Shown here: piece by piece, positions 63,903 to 64,000 of the stretch | Layout of the letters: each line of letters starts with the position of its first letter | Numbering within the stretch: position 1 is the first letter of the stretch | Origin: a virus | Direction: 5' to 3' (one strand) | Length of the DNA stretch: 64,000 bases | IMG/VR virus record: IMGVR_UViG_3300024999_000030 | Location: 62,001-126,000 of that record | The notes under the pieces: generated by a model | Databases searched by the model: none | The model's input: the letters and a program-made list of their open reading frames with translations, nothing else | Told to the model about the DNA's origin: nothing | Position numbers and translations under genes: made by a program

Positions 63903-64000
63903 ATGCCAAGTTGTTGTTCTACAGGTTGCTCTTCAGGTTGTAATTCTAATACTTCTGAGTTACTCAAGGTCCCATTTGATGTTTTTGCCTTGACCCCAGA
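63903..64000 (+). CDS. Cys-rich N-terminal fragment of a gene running off the window
   Basis: The frame starts at 63903 with AAGGAGA six bases upstream and continues to the window end. The visible ~32 residues begin MPSCCSTGCSSGC, a second Cys/Ser/Gly-rich start after the preceding gene's MACGGCGG. The remaining protein is unknown. Confidence 0.5.
   Translation, partial: MPSCCSTGCSSGCNSNTSELLKVPFDVFALTP

Overview
The window looks like one continuous stretch of a large tailed-phage genome with a contractile tail (myovirus type), possibly a jumbo phage. All genes I can support lie on the + strand. They are packed with gaps mostly under 40 bases and many ATGA or TAATG stop/start overlaps. The DNA is AT-rich and the standard bacterial code fits, since TAA, TGA and TAG are all used as stops. 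A gp25-like protein and a baseplate J-like protein show that the tail is contractile. I cannot name the host. No tRNA, rRNA, CRISPR array or insertion sequence was seen.

Layout. (1) About 1-23,000: tail tip and baseplate. Two cell-wall-degrading proteins (an M23 peptidase fragment and a tape-measure-like protein ending in a lysozyme-like domain) come first. They are followed by a tail-tube-type protein, a 1957-residue hub, a 1201-residue spike, a PKD-domain protein, the gp25-like wedge protein and the gpJ-like wedge protein. (2) About 23,000-41,000: very large adhesion proteins built from a 2098-residue tail protein, a kelch propeller, a beta-helix spike, tandem Ig-like domains, a LamG-like domain and Fn3-like domains. 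(3) About 41,000-49,700: a sugar and small-molecule modification island of two GT4 and two GT2 glycosyltransferases, four SAM methyltransferases, a radical SAM protein and GDP-mannose 4,6-dehydratase. (4) About 49,700-54,400: a tubulin/FtsZ-family GTPase, a small membrane protein, a frameshifted HNH endonuclease, and a lysis-like group (amidase, subtilisin-like protease, DUF1003 membrane protein, coiled-coil protein). (5) About 54,400-64,000: replication and nucleotide metabolism, with an SF2 helicase, a DnaC-like loader, a DnaB-like helicase with an internal zinc knuckle, a class II ribonucleotide reductase interrupted by a LAGLIDADG intein, and small zinc- or cysteine-rich proteins.

Regulation. 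Two promoter classes can be proposed from the sequence. Sigma70-type promoters with a TATATT -10 box and an exactly 17-base spacer precede the radical SAM, tubulin-like, helicase and small zinc-protein genes. A separate motif, CTATTAATA or CTATTAATG with no evident -35 box, sits in five of the longer intergenic gaps. In four of them it lies 25-30 bases upstream of a start codon, and in two it directly follows a terminator hairpin. It may be a phage-specific (late) promoter.

How the parts fit. The virion proteins would be made from the left part. The island could decorate virion surface proteins, phage DNA or host glycans. The tubulin-like GTPase would organise phage DNA or capsids in the cell. 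The right part would replicate the genome and supply deoxynucleotides. The most notable items are the tubulin-like protein with a beta-rich N-terminal extension, the intein placed exactly before the reductase's catalytic cysteine, the HNH gene with a canonical slippery site at its frameshift, and the CTATTAATA motif.
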